Assembly: GCA_036399495.1 (NCBI GenBank)
Contig: DASWMZ010000193.1
Location: forward strand, 1 to 33,321
Origin: Paradesertivirga sp036399495
Lineage (GTDB): Bacteria; Bacteroidota; Bacteroidia; Sphingobacteriales; Sphingobacteriaceae
Direction: 5' to 3'
Length of the DNA stretch: 33,321 bases
The stretch's first letter is position 1, and every line of letters begins with the position of its first letter. Position numbers and translations under genes: made by a program. Shown piece by piece: positions 15,502 through 24,020 of this stretch. The notes beneath the pieces were generated by a model, which worked only from the letters and a program-made list of their open reading frames with translations, was not told the origin of the DNA and searched no databases.

Positions 15502-17886
15502 ATGTTTAAAAACTATCTAAAAATTGGTATAAGAAGTTTATTAAAAAACAAATTGTCCTCTCTCATAAACATTGGAGGTCTGGCTTTGGCTGTGGGCTGC
15601 TGTCTGGTTGTTTTTGAAATGATAGACTGGGCTACGAATATGGACAGCTTTCATTCTAAGCTGGACAAGTTATTTGTTATTGAAAAGATATCTGATGTTA
15701 TTGAAAAGATATCTGAGGAAAACAATGAAAAGCAATTATGGGGAAATACACCTGCACCTTTAAGTAATGAAATTAAAGGCGACTTTCCGCAGGTTAAAAA
15801 TACGGCAAGACTAACTTCTACAGGAGTAATATTTAAGCAGGGAGATAATGTTTTTAGAGCAAGTGTGAGCTTTGTGGACAACACCTTCTATGATATGTTT
15901 GACTTCCCAGTTAAATGGGGGAATTTTAAAACATTGCCTAACGAAACCGGAATAGTGCTTACCCAAGAGCTGTCTGAAATACTTTTTGGAAAAGTTAATT
16001 CTATCGGTAAGCAAGTGAGAATAATTTTTGAAAGCAAAGGAGAAAAAAGAATTGAAGAATTTACTGTTCATGCAGTTTTAAATAAGCGTCCGTTTGAAAC
16101 CTCCTTTTACTTTGCCGCATTGCTTCCGTATCAGAAAATGATTTCCCTCGGGTTTGAAAAAAACGGCGACTGGAGCCAAAGTGCAGATGTAACTTTTGTA
16201 GAAGCGGATGATGAAAAAGCATTACATCGAATCCGAAAAGAAAAGAAGTATTTGGATTTATATAATGCGGCAAACCGTGATAATATAATATCCGGCTTTC
16301 ATTTTCAGCCGCTGAAGTCAATGAACTTTCATGCCTCTAAGGTGAAGAATACGGTATTCAATCAAATGTCGCCTGGGGCGATAATTCTATTAATGGCACT
16401 AGGCGTAGCAATTTTATTGTTGGTGTATTTTAATTACATGAACATTGCAATCGCCTCCGCTTCCAGCCGATTAAAGGAAATCGGCATTAGGAAAGTTATC
16501 GGGAGCAGCCGAAAACAAATAATCTGGCAATTTATATTAGAGCATCTTATTATATGCCTGATTGCTGTAATTGTGGGATTGTTTTTGGCGAAGTTGGTTT
16601 TTTTGCCTTGGTTTAGTGAGATAGCCAACCTGCAATTGGGTCAAAAACTTTTCACTAATTACAAAACCTGGATTGCTTTAGCCGGCTTAATCCTTCTATC
16701 TGCATTAAGCGGTGCCGCTTATCCTTCCGTCTATATCTCAGCTTTTAAACCGATAAATATTGTTAGAGGAAGCCTTGCCATTGGGAATAATAACAAATTT
16801 AGAAAGGCACTTTTGGGGTTTCAATTTTTCCTGACCTTGCTGGCCATTTCTACAGCAGTGGCTCTAAACGGTGAAATGCAAAAAACAAAAGTGAAGCCTT
16901 GGGGCTATAACCCCGAAAACAACTTAGTAGTTGTATTAAACGGACTGTCCGGCTACGAAGTATTAAAAGATGAATTGGAAAATAAAAAGCATATAAAATC
17001 GGTAACGGGTTCTGCTCAATCACTTGGAAACTTTACCAAACAAGTTTCGATCGATGTAGAAGGTAAAAAAAGTACTGTGCAGAGTTTAAATGTACTTCCG
17101 GGGTTTATCCGGCAAATGGGTATAAAAGTTTTGAAAGGCCGGGATTTTCACGACAATTTCAAGTCCGACGTAACTTCATCGGTTGTTGTAAACCAAGCAT
17201 TTTTAAAACAAATGAATTGGACCTCCGGAGTTGGAAAAACGATAGAACACGAAAACCTGAAATATCTGATAATTGGCGAGGTAAAAGATTTTCATTACGA
17301 AGATTTCAATTCGGAGGTTGGCCCTTTGTTGATAACCGGCTGCAAGCCGGAAGGCGTAAAGTATGTTTATGTTGCAACTGTTGCCGGCTCACACGCTCTG
17401 CCGATGGTAGAAAAAACCTGGAAGAAAATTAACCCCAATTTACCTTTCGACTACTATTATCAAGACGCCGTTTTTAACGGTTATTTCACCAATTTCGACA
17501 GTGTTTCTCGAGTATTGAGTTCTACGTCGGGTATTATGATCTTTATTTCCATGTCCGGGGTCTTCGGTTTAGCCTTGCTTATTTTAAGAAATAAAATGAA
17601 AAATATAAGCATTAGAAAAGTATTGGGGGCAGGGATAGCAGATGTTAGTTTTCAAATAAACAAAGAATTCATTTATGCCAGTTTATTTGCCGGGTTGGCG
17701 GGCCTCCCCGTTTCTTATTTGATAACTCAAGCTTTATTTAAACAAATATCGTCACAGTCTAGCGTGTCTGTTTGGCCTCTTATTCTATCCTTTGCTATTT
17801 TACTAATCATTATATCAGTGAGCGTTGTATGGCATATCATTAAGGCTTATACAAGTAACCCTTCAACGTATTTAAAAGACGAATAA
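15502..17886 (+). CDS. FtsX/MacB-type ABC permease 2 (divergent member)
   Basis: 794 aa with the two-half, eight-helix layout, but the most divergent of the series. The first coupling motif is good (KEIGIRKVIGSS, near 325); the second is altered (KNISIRKVLGAG, near 700), and the C-terminus is SNPSTYLKDE where the others have ANPVKSLR(T/A)E. TM1 is at about 17-40. Just after TM1 a seven-residue unit (VIEKISD/E) is repeated in tandem by a 21-base duplication. AGGAA (15488-15492) precedes the ATG at 15502. The next gene, a secreted DJ-1/PfpI protein, starts 48 bases later and is probably co-transcribed. The changes suggest a different partner or an asymmetric role; inference only. Confidence 0.9.
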   Translation: MFKNYLKIGIRSLLKNKLSSLINIGGLALAVGCCLVVFEMIDWATNMDSFHSKLDKLFVIEKISDVIEKISEENNEKQLWGNTPAPLSNEIKGDFPQVKNTARLTSTGVIFKQGDNVFRASVSFVDNTFYDMFDFPVKWGNFKTLPNETGIVLTQELSEILFGKVNSIGKQVRIIFESKGEKRIEEFTVHAVLNKRPFETSFYFAALLPYQKMISLGFEKNGDWSQSADVTFVEADDEKALHRIRKEKKYLDLYNAANRDNIISGFHFQPLKSMNFHASKVKNTVFNQMSPGAIILLMALGVAILLLVYFNYMNIAIASASSRLKEIGIRKVIGSSRKQIIWQFILEHLIICLIAVIVGLFLAKLVFLPWFSEIANLQLGQKLFTNYKTWIALAGLILLSALSGAAYPSVYISAFKPINIVRGSLAIGNNNKFRKALLGFQFFLTLLAISTAVALNGEMQKTKVKPWGYNPENNLVVVLNGLSGYEVLKDELENKKHIKSVTGSAQSLGNFTKQVSIDVEGKKSTVQSLNVLPGFIRQMGIKVLKGRDFHDNFKSDVTSSVVVNQAFLKQMNWTSGVGKTIEHENLKYLIIGEVKDFHYEDFNSEVGPLLITGCKPEGVKYVYVATVAGSHALPMVEKTWKKINPNLPFDYYYQDAVFNGYFTNFDSVSRVLSSTSGIMIFISMSGVFGLALLILRNKMKNISIRKVLGAGIADVSFQINKEFIYASLFAGLAGLPVSYLITQALFKQISSQSSVSVWPLILSFAILLIIISVSVVWHIIKAYTSNPSTYLKDE
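15676..15717 (+). repeat. In-frame 21-bp tandem duplication inside permease 2
   Basis: Two adjacent 21-base units (15676-15696 and 15697-15717) differ only in the last base and stay in the permease reading frame. They encode VIEKISD then VIEKISE at the start of the first periplasmic domain. The near identity points to a recent slippage-type duplication. Confidence 0.9.
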
Positions 17887-17934
17887 TCGGAGACAATATA
17901 AAAGTACAAAATTTCACCCAACACCTAATTAAAC

Positions 17935-19095
17935 ATGAACATCTATAAATTCTTTATGCCCTTTTTAACATCTCCAATCCCTTTAGGCCGACCCGGCAAA
18001 TACAAATTTACCTTTTACCTGTTAGTCGCTTTTGCTTCGCTAACCTCCGCCCAAACAGCCAAAGAAACCTTTGTATGTTCCCCATGTGGTCGTGATTGTG
18101 ATAAATTAATTTTCGATAAGCCGGGCATTTGTTCTGAATGTCACATGGAATTAGTCGCTAAAACTGTCGATAAAAAGAAAGCCGGAAGAGTCACCATTCT
18201 ATTATTTGAAGGCGTACAGATAATAGATTTTACAGCCCCGTTCGAAGTTTTGGGACAGGCAGGATACGAAGTCATTACTGTTGCTGCCGATTCCTCTATT
18301 AAAACGAATATGGGAATGAGAGTTATACCGGATTTTACTTTTAAGAACTGTCCTGAAGCCAGCATTTTTATTATTCCGGGTGGTAATATTTCAGCCACAA
18401 GAGAATCTCATGAAGCAATTCAATGGATAAAAGGATATTCGGAAAAAGCCGACGTGGTGATGTCTGTCTGTAATGGAGCACTTATTCTGGCTACAACCGG
18501 GTTATTAGAAGGCTTAACCGCTACCTGTAATTTTAACGGTATTGCTGAACTCACAACCAACTATCCCAACATAAAGGTTGTTTCGGACCAGCGATTTGTA
18601 GATAACGGAAAATTTATTACAACTGCCGGGCTTTCTTCCGGCATGGATGGAGCATTACACATCATTGAAAAATTAAAGGGAAGGCCAAAGGCACAAACAG
18701 TTTCCCTCAATATAGAATACGATTGGAAACCCAAGAATGATTACGCACGAGCGGCCCTGGCGGATAGATATTTAAACCCAATTTTTCAAGGTAATGATAA
18801 AGCGCATCCTGGGATTTCTTCTGCAAAGCTTCTAAACACAGAAGGTGATAAAGACCATTGGCAAATTGAATATGAAGTAACTGCTACGATTAGTGCTGTA
18901 GAAATCGAAAAGGCATTGGAAGAAAGGGTTGATAAACAGGTTGATTGGAAGAAAAAGAACAACTATCCAACCAACAGCAGTTGGAGCTTTATCTCAAAGG
19001 AGAAAGAGAACTGGAATGGGTTTGTGGAAGTTAGGCCAATTGCATCAGCAAATAATAAGTTCCTGGTAACATTTAAAGTAGATAAAGGAAATTGA
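17935..19095 (+). CDS. Exported DJ-1/PfpI-family protein with Cys-rich metal-binding-like segment
   Basis: 386 aa. A hydrophobic export segment (about 25-38, ending SAQTA) is preceded by an unusually long N-terminus; Met8 is an alternative start. Residues 48-72 hold five Cys (48, 51, 55, 66, 69) plus His70 and the D-K-P-G-x-C-x-x-C-x-M-E-L-V pattern of heavy-metal-binding domains. Residues about 85-250 form a DJ-1/PfpI glutamine-amidotransferase-like domain with DFTAPFEVLG (acidic E104), the nucleophile elbow S-V-C-N-G-A (Cys179) and TAGLSSGMDGAL, closest to the isonitrile hydratase/AraC-regulator N-domain branch. The last 130 residues are not recognised. Enzyme activity is plausible but unproven. 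It sits inside the permease array, 48 bases after permease 2, suggesting a periplasmic accessory role. Confidence 0.85.
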   Translation: MNIYKFFMPFLTSPIPLGRPGKYKFTFYLLVAFASLTSAQTAKETFVCSPCGRDCDKLIFDKPGICSECHMELVAKTVDKKKAGRVTILLFEGVQIIDFTAPFEVLGQAGYEVITVAADSSIKTNMGMRVIPDFTFKNCPEASIFIIPGGNISATRESHEAIQWIKGYSEKADVVMSVCNGALILATTGLLEGLTATCNFNGIAELTTNYPNIKVVSDQRFVDNGKFITTAGLSSGMDGALHIIEKLKGRPKAQTVSLNIEYDWKPKNDYARAALADRYLNPIFQGNDKAHPGISSAKLLNTEGDKDHWQIEYEVTATISAVEIEKALEERVDKQVDWKKKNNYPTNSSWSFISKEKENWNGFVEVRPIASANNKFLVTFKVDKGN

Positions 19096-19116
19096 TATGT
19101 TAAAAAGCTATCATTA

Positions 19117-19145
19117 AGCGGTTGGTGGGGACGCCAAAGTCGGCA
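19117..19145 (+). repeat. Dispersed intergenic repeat, copy 2
   Basis: GCGGTTGGTGGGGACGCC and the following bases match 15443-15473 with a few changes. It lies in the 125-base gap between the DJ-1/PfpI gene and permease 3. Confidence 0.5.
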
Positions 19146-19220
19146 TATTGCATTCTTGAGGCGTATTCCAGTGTTGATATCCTCGCCACACATAAGAAAA
19201 ATCATTAAGAATTAATTACT

Positions 19221-21590
19221 ATGCTCAAAAACTACTTTAAAATAGCCTGGCGAAATCTGTTGAAAAACAGAACTTTCTCTTTCATCAATATCGTCGGACT
19301 TGCTGTAGGCATGGCTTTTACAATCATCATCGGGTTATGGATACAGTACCAATATTTATTCGATGATTTTCAGGTTAACAAAAGCCGCATTGCACTTTTG
19401 GTTAGACATGGCATGTCTAACGAAGAAAAGATAACCAGAACCTCGAGCCCGCTACCTCTATATGAGGAATTACAGTCGGGTTATCCCGAGGTAAAGCGGG
19501 TTACCCGAATGTCTTGGCTAGACGAACATAGTTTAATTGCCGGTGAAAAAAAGTTTAACAAACAAGGCATTTACGTTGATCCGGATTTCCTCAAGATGTT
19601 TTCCTTTCCATTAATAAGCGGGAACATAGAAAAAGCACTCGCCCTGCCTAACTCCGTAGTACTAACAGAAACCTTGGCTAAAACTTTGTTCGGCTCAGCA
19701 AACCCGGTAGGTAAAATTATAAAATTAGATAACCAACATAATGTAATGGTTTCGGCAGTTGTTAAGGATTTGCCTAAAAACACATCGATTTCATTTGATT
19801 TCCTTGTACCTTTTGAGTTACGGGTTCGGACTGAAGATTGGGTAAAAAGGTCTCTTACTCAATGGAGTGGTGGTTCTTCAAGAACTGCTGTAGAGCTTAA
19901 AGAAGGTGCAAGTATGGACGCTTTGTCTAAAAAACTAAGGCCGCTTTTACAGGAAAAAAACAAGGATATCCGAAGTGAGTTCTTGTTTCTTCACCCTATG
20001 GAAAAATGGAACTTATATGATGACTATAAAGACTGGATAAATACAGGAGGAAAGATTGAGTACGTTCGCTTGTTTGGAACTATCGGCATTTTTGTATTGC
20101 TGATTGCCTGCATTAATTTCATGAATCTCGCTACGGCACGGTCAGAAAAACGTGCCCGTGAAGTAGGTATTCGCAAATCGATAGGTTCGAGAAGAAAGCA
20201 TTTGATTGTGCAATTTTTAGGCGAATCGTTATTTACGGCTTTCCTTGCTTTTTTACTTTCGCTCGTAATTGTTGTAATCGTTTTGCCTCTGCTTAAAGAG
20301 TTGGATTTTGAAAACATCAAATTTAATCTTACCGACCTTTCCGTAATGTTTTCTGTCTTATGCATTTGCATTGTCACCGGTTTAATTGCCGGAAGTTACC
20401 CTGCTTTCTATCTTTCTTCGTTTGTACCAGTTAAAGTTTTAAAAGGAGTAGTTGCGCAGGGCAAAGGTGCGGTGTCCTTTCGCAAGATATTAGTTGTACT
20501 GCAGTTTACAATTTCTATTACTCTGATAGTGAGCACGGTGCTGGTTTTCCGACAAATAGAACATGCTCGATCGCGCTCAATAGGTTATAATCCTAATAAT
20601 CTGATATCAGTAAATGGAACCGATGACCTGGCCCAAAATTACCGTATTTTAAAACAGGACCTATTAAATACCGGAAGCTTCGAGGCTGTGTCTAAATCCT
20701 CAAGCTCAATGACGAACATTAACAATGACTGGGGAGACTTTAATTGGGAAGGCAAAGACCCGAACCTAAGTGTGAGTTTAGATGTGGTGATGGTTGACCA
20801 CGACTATGAAAAGGCTGCGGGGATGAAGTTTAAGGAAGGGCGGACTTTTTCAAGAGCGTTTAAAACCGATTCGGACGCGGTTATTTTAAACGAATCAGCG
20901 GCTAAATTGATGGGGTTTAAAAATCCCGTGGGTGAAACCATTAAGCATGGTGACAGGGTGCTTAACGTGATTGGTGTTACCGAGAATGTTGTAATTGAAG
21001 ATGCTTTTAAATTTGTGAATCCATCTGTTATCTTATTAAGGGAAGACCACTTTTCTACTGTTTTATTAAGATTAAAGGCCAACGCTGATCTTCAAAAGAC
21101 TATTGCTATTATAAAGCCTATTTTTGAAAAACACAATCCATCTCTGTCTTTCGAATATAAGTTTGCCGACGAGGAATTTGCCAGAAAGTTTGATATGGAA
21201 AATAAAGTCGCAAAGCTTTCAGGCATTTTCGCCGTGTTAACCATTTTTATTTCCTGTTTAGGATTATTTGGATTAACAGCATTCATGGCCGAACGGCGGA
21301 CCAAAGAAATAGGAATACGAAAAGTATTAGGCGCCTCAATTGCTAACGTCTGGCTGCTCCTCTCCAAAGAATTTGTTTTATTGGTTATCATCTCATGCCT
21401 TATCGCTTCCCCAGTTGCATTTCTGTTGATGAATAACTGGCTACAGAAATATGAATACCGAATAGAGATTGAGCCTTGGGTGTTTGTGATTGCGGGAGTT
21501 TTGGCTGTTGTTATAGCTATTGTCACCGTAAGTTTTCAGGCAATCAAGGCCGCTGTGTCAAACCCGGTAAAAAGTTTAAGGACTGAATAA
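19221..21590 (+). CDS. FtsX/MacB-type ABC permease 3
   Basis: 789 aa, two-half layout with eight membrane helices. The N-terminus MLKNYFKIAWRNLLKNRTFS is close to that of the broken permease at 29604. Coupling motifs are REVGIRKSIGSR (near 313) and KEIGIRKVLGAS (near 695), and the C-terminus is SNPVKSLRTE. In the first periplasmic domain, LFLHPMEKWNLYDDYKD aligns by eye with LHPMDKWHLHSEFKD of the broken locus; the other permeases have L-T-D-I-H-L-H-S at this place. Permease 3 and the 29604 gene therefore form a subfamily (MEKWNL/MDKWHL type). It follows the DJ-1 gene by 125 bases and precedes permease 4 by 18 bases. Confidence 0.93.
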   Translation: MLKNYFKIAWRNLLKNRTFSFINIVGLAVGMAFTIIIGLWIQYQYLFDDFQVNKSRIALLVRHGMSNEEKITRTSSPLPLYEELQSGYPEVKRVTRMSWLDEHSLIAGEKKFNKQGIYVDPDFLKMFSFPLISGNIEKALALPNSVVLTETLAKTLFGSANPVGKIIKLDNQHNVMVSAVVKDLPKNTSISFDFLVPFELRVRTEDWVKRSLTQWSGGSSRTAVELKEGASMDALSKKLRPLLQEKNKDIRSEFLFLHPMEKWNLYDDYKDWINTGGKIEYVRLFGTIGIFVLLIACINFMNLATARSEKRAREVGIRKSIGSRRKHLIVQFLGESLFTAFLAFLLSLVIVVIVLPLLKELDFENIKFNLTDLSVMFSVLCICIVTGLIAGSYPAFYLSSFVPVKVLKGVVAQGKGAVSFRKILVVLQFTISITLIVSTVLVFRQIEHARSRSIGYNPNNLISVNGTDDLAQNYRILKQDLLNTGSFEAVSKSSSSMTNINNDWGDFNWEGKDPNLSVSLDVVMVDHDYEKAAGMKFKEGRTFSRAFKTDSDAVILNESAAKLMGFKNPVGETIKHGDRVLNVIGVTENVVIEDAFKFVNPSVILLREDHFSTVLLRLKANADLQKTIAIIKPIFEKHNPSLSFEYKFADEEFARKFDMENKVAKLSGIFAVLTIFISCLGLFGLTAFMAERRTKEIGIRKVLGASIANVWLLLSKEFVLLVIISCLIASPVAFLLMNNWLQKYEYRIEIEPWVFVIAGVLAVVIAIVTVSFQAIKAAVSNPVKSLRTE

Positions 21591-21608
21591 CATTTAGATA
21601 TTAATCAC

Positions 21609-23999
21609 ATGCTTAAAACATATTTCCTAATCGCTTTCAGAAACCTCCTAAGCCACAAACTAACCTCGTTTATAAACCTGTTTGGTTTAACTATTGGCCT
21701 AACCTGCTGTTTTGCTATTATAACTTATACCGTGAATGAGTTAAGCTACGACAGGTACCATAAATTGTCGGATCGTATTTACCGTGTTGTACCAGATTGG
21801 AAATGGGATGGGCAGCGCTTAAACATTGTAAACACATCGGGCCCGATAGCCCCTTTACTAAAACAAAACCTTCCAGAAATTGAAAAAACGGTTCGCTTCT
21901 TTGCCGAGGGTTCGGAATTTGTAAAGTCCGGAATCAATACCATTACACTTTCTCCCATTTTTACGGAGAGCAGTTTTTTTGAAGTTTTTACTCACCAGTT
22001 TCTGTACGGGAATCCCAAAACAGCCTTGAGTCAGCCAAACTCTATGATTTTATCAGAGAGTGCTGCGATAAGAGTCTTTGGAAGCATTCATAAAGCATAC
22101 GGGAAAACCTTGGAGTATATTAATCGTCCTCCGCAAAAAGTAACAGGCATAATTAAAGATCTACCCGCCAATTCTCATTTAACTTTCGATGCTGCGGGGG
22201 TATTAGATGTAAATGGCGATAACATGAGAGAGAAACACAACCTGAGTTTATACACTTATATTGTAGTTCAGCCAGGCGCAAATATCTCGAAGCTAGAGGC
22301 TAAAAGCAAGCTATTAATGGCTAAGCTAATGAATTATGATAAAGCAGATTACAGTCTTAAATTACAGCCCCTTACTTCAATTCATTTGCATTCCAAATTG
22401 CAGGGTGAGTTTAAAGCCGGAGGCAGCATTCAATACCTTTATATCTTCTCAATTATAGGATTTGTGATTCTCGCCCTGGCCTGCATCAACTACATAAACC
22501 TAACTACAGCTCAGTCTACCCGACGTGCGAAAGAAGTAGGCGTGCGAAAAGTGATGGGTTCCAACCGCACACAATTGATTCTTCAGTTTTTTATTGAGTC
22601 TTTTCTGCTGATATTAATAGCTTCCGTATTAAGTTTACTGCTGCTGAAAGTGATTAGCCCTTTCCTCAACCAAATAGGAACCACGACCATATCGCTTTTC
22701 GATCTGGGATGGAAAACTGTTTTACTCTCAATAATTGGGATGGCCTTAATTGTAAGCTTCTTCAGTGGACTTTATCCCGCAATTTTCCTTTCAAAATTCA
22801 ATACTTCAACGGTTCTTAAAGGAACGTTCATTAAAAATCCTTCCCATGGTTACTTTAGAAAGTCGCTGGTGATTGTACAATTTAGCATCTCGATTGCGCT
22901 CATCGTTTTCACCGTAATAAGCTGGCAGCAGTTAAACTTTGTGATGAACAAAGACCTGGGATTTAACAAAGAACAGGTATTAGGCTTACGCATTCCGCAA
23001 CATTTGCGAACCACTAAATTATCGGCTTTAAAAAACAAATTAAACAGTTACCCTGGAATTCTTTCTACTTCTTCAACAACAAACCAGCTAGGAATAGCCG
23101 GAAGAATACCAGGCGGCGGATTCTTCCTTGAGACAAACGGACAAAAACCCACCAACACCAGCCTCACGCAAAAGATTGGAATCGATACTGAATATCTCAG
23201 CCAGATGGAGATTACCCTTAAAGAAGGAAGGAATTTTTCATCTGCAATAAAATCGGATTCTACAGAAGGGCTTATCGTGAACCAAACCTTGGTAAAGAAT
23301 CAAGGCTGGAAAAACCCTATCGGGAAAAGAGTATGGTACTTTACTGATGATAATGGGAACACTAAAGAAGCGAAGGTGATTGGAGTGGTAAACGACTTCC
23401 ATGTAATGTCGCTACATAAAGCGATAGAACCGATAGTCTTTTTTCTAATTCCACCCCACGAATCAGACAATCTATACATTAAAATCCAGTCTGGGAGCAT
23501 TAAAGAGAGTTTGGCATATATTGAAAAAGTATATAAGGAATTCGATAACTATAATCCCTACGAAATTTACTTTCTTGACCAGAATTACGCTAGTCAATAT
23601 CAGGCAGACAGCCAGAAAAGGAACCTCTTTATGCTGTTCGCATCTTTAGCCATTTTAATTGCCTGCCTCGGTTTATTTGGTCTGGCTGCATTTACTGTGA
23701 TACAGCGCACCAAAGAAATCGGCATCAGAAAAGTGCTAGGAGCTTCAATTCAAAACGTGGTGATGCTGGTGATAATGGAATTTATCTGGCTGGTTATAAT
23801 TGCCTTTTTAATTGCTGCCCCTATTGCATGGTGGGGAGTTAGTGAATGGCTACAAGACTTTGCTTACCAGGTTGAAATTCATTGGTGGGTATATTTTGTT
23901 GCTGGGATTTTGGCTGCAGCGATTGCTCTATTAACCGTTGGTTTCCAAGCTATTAAAGCCGCAATGGCAAATCCAGTGAAAAGTTTAAGAGCAGAATAA
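21609..23999 (+). CDS. FtsX/MacB-type ABC permease 4
   Basis: 796 aa, two-half layout. TM1 is at about 19-40, followed by NELSYDRYHKLSDRIYRV, a standard opening of the first periplasmic domain. Coupling motifs are KEVGVRKVMGSN (near 308) and KEIGIRKVLGAS (near 703), and the C-terminus is ANPVKSLRAE. The periplasmic LTSIHLHSKLQGEF segment marks the T-x-I-H-L-H-S type. It starts 18 bases after permease 3 and ends 21 bases before permease 5, so it is co-transcribed. The last 47 bases (23952-23998) are identical to the end of permease 5 although the proteins differ widely elsewhere. Confidence 0.93.
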   Translation: MLKTYFLIAFRNLLSHKLTSFINLFGLTIGLTCCFAIITYTVNELSYDRYHKLSDRIYRVVPDWKWDGQRLNIVNTSGPIAPLLKQNLPEIEKTVRFFAEGSEFVKSGINTITLSPIFTESSFFEVFTHQFLYGNPKTALSQPNSMILSESAAIRVFGSIHKAYGKTLEYINRPPQKVTGIIKDLPANSHLTFDAAGVLDVNGDNMREKHNLSLYTYIVVQPGANISKLEAKSKLLMAKLMNYDKADYSLKLQPLTSIHLHSKLQGEFKAGGSIQYLYIFSIIGFVILALACINYINLTTAQSTRRAKEVGVRKVMGSNRTQLILQFFIESFLLILIASVLSLLLLKVISPFLNQIGTTTISLFDLGWKTVLLSIIGMALIVSFFSGLYPAIFLSKFNTSTVLKGTFIKNPSHGYFRKSLVIVQFSISIALIVFTVISWQQLNFVMNKDLGFNKEQVLGLRIPQHLRTTKLSALKNKLNSYPGILSTSSTTNQLGIAGRIPGGGFFLETNGQKPTNTSLTQKIGIDTEYLSQMEITLKEGRNFSSAIKSDSTEGLIVNQTLVKNQGWKNPIGKRVWYFTDDNGNTKEAKVIGVVNDFHVMSLHKAIEPIVFFLIPPHESDNLYIKIQSGSIKESLAYIEKVYKEFDNYNPYEIYFLDQNYASQYQADSQKRNLFMLFASLAILIACLGLFGLAAFTVIQRTKEIGIRKVLGASIQNVVMLVIMEFIWLVIIAFLIAAPIAWWGVSEWLQDFAYQVEIHWWVYFVAGILAAAIALLTVGFQAIKAAMANPVKSLRAE

Positions 24000-24020
24000 A
24001 ATTCAAAATGACTGACTTCT

